From assembly GCA_009929615.1 (NCBI GenBank), contig SAAB01000032.1, positions 1 through 37,306 of the forward strand: DNA of 37,306 nucleotides. Reading direction: 5' to 3'. Shown here in pieces: positions 37,143 to 37,306 of the stretch; position 1 is the first letter of the stretch, and each line of letters starts with the position of its first letter. This DNA is from Clostridia bacterium (GTDB lineage: Bacteria; Bacillota; Clostridia; Lachnospirales; Lachnospiraceae). The notes under the pieces are model-generated. The model searched no databases and was not told the origin of the DNA. It worked only from the letters and a program-made list of their open reading frames with translations. Both the position numbers and the translations under genes were made by a program.

Positions 37143-37306
37143 CAATTATGGCCGGGGCCAGGCGCTCCACGGAGATAAAACCACCACAGGCGCGACCGTC
37201 CTTACTTGGGGTCAGTTTGGATATCGAAAATTATTGTACTATAAGGACTTCCCCGGCATGTCAAAGCCGGTATTTATGGTTTCTGTCTGCTCTTCAGTAA
37301 AAATAA
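37126..37306 (+). CDS. PAAR-like protein, N-terminal part (runs off the window)
   Basis: The frame opens at ATG 37126, overlaps the previous stop by 17 bases and is open to the end (60 residues seen). YGRGQALHGDKTTTGATVLT near residues 8-27 is the PAAR N-terminal signature (..A..GD.T.TGG.VL). The rest, including any effector domain, lies outside the window. As a pair with the preceding gene it suggests a spike-tip or toxin-delivery unit. Confidence 0.6.
   Translation, partial: MGYRTNNYGRGQALHGDKTTTGATVLTWGQFGYRKLLYYKDFPGMSKPVFMVSVCSSVKI

Overview
The window looks like the backbone of a large, low-copy enterobacterial plasmid. The evidence is a ParM/ParR (StbA/StbB) partition pair, a plasmid-type umuDC operon with a LexA box, plasmid-borne copies of chromosomal DNA-metabolism genes, an IS3-family fragment at the left edge, and dense short unidentified genes packed in overlapping operons. 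No replication initiator, conjugation or resistance gene is visible, so the incompatibility group cannot be assigned. Almost all genes run on the minus strand; the exceptions are parMR, a small winged-helix gene (17.5 kb), an orphan gene at 27.1 kb, a secreted protein at 30.9 kb and PAAR-like genes at the right end.

Layout. 1-170: 3' end of an IS3-family element. 0.3-2.05 kb: four small genes (transglutaminase-like, GNAT-like, zinc-finger, unknown). 2.05-3.87 kb: probable centromere, parM, parR and a perfect palindrome. 3.87-4.6 kb: GntR/FCD regulator. 4.9-6.7 kb: three-gene membrane/secreted operon. 6.9-8.6 kb: DUF4942-type adenine methyltransferase. 8.8-10.3 kb: three unknown genes. 10.4-14.4 kb: operon with dam-type methylase, a small gene, rdgC, a coiled-coil protein, a DUF2726 membrane protein and an HNH nuclease. 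14.5-15.8 kb: a beta sliding clamp (dnaN-like). 15.9-19.5 kb: small unknown genes, some exported or membrane bound. 19.5-20.1 kb: ssb. 20.4-26.7 kb: mostly unknown genes, ending in a PAPS-reductase-family PP-loop protein. 27-32.7 kb: more accessory genes, including a double winged-helix protein, a GNAT and a Ner-like regulator. 32.7-34.6 kb: a C4-like antisense RNA locus, an orphan Cas6e-like RNase and a Tus-like replication-fork barrier protein. 34.7-36.4 kb: umuDC. 36.6 kb to end: two PAAR-like genes.

The named genes form a plasmid-encoded replication, repair and DNA-modification kit: clamp, SSB, RdgC, Dam, Pol V, Tus, HNH and a second methylase. The UmuC carries a QLDLF clamp-binding motif and the plasmid clamp keeps the matching pocket residues, so the two could work together.

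Three points stand out. (1) At least twelve minus-strand transcription units share a non-canonical promoter architecture: a TTCGTC-type -35 element (extended consensus near AATTTCGTCACC) placed 16-17 bp from a mostly TANNNT-like -10, usually 25-60 nt before the start codon; this links ssb, the clamp, cas6, tus and many unknown genes into one probable regulon. (2) A stand-alone Cas6e-like RNase, with the catalytic His and glycine-rich loop kept, is present without any CRISPR array or other cas gene. (3) Just downstream of it lies a structured RNA region whose arms are complementary to two sites in front of a Ner-like gene, the arrangement of the phage P1/P7 C4 immunity RNA.
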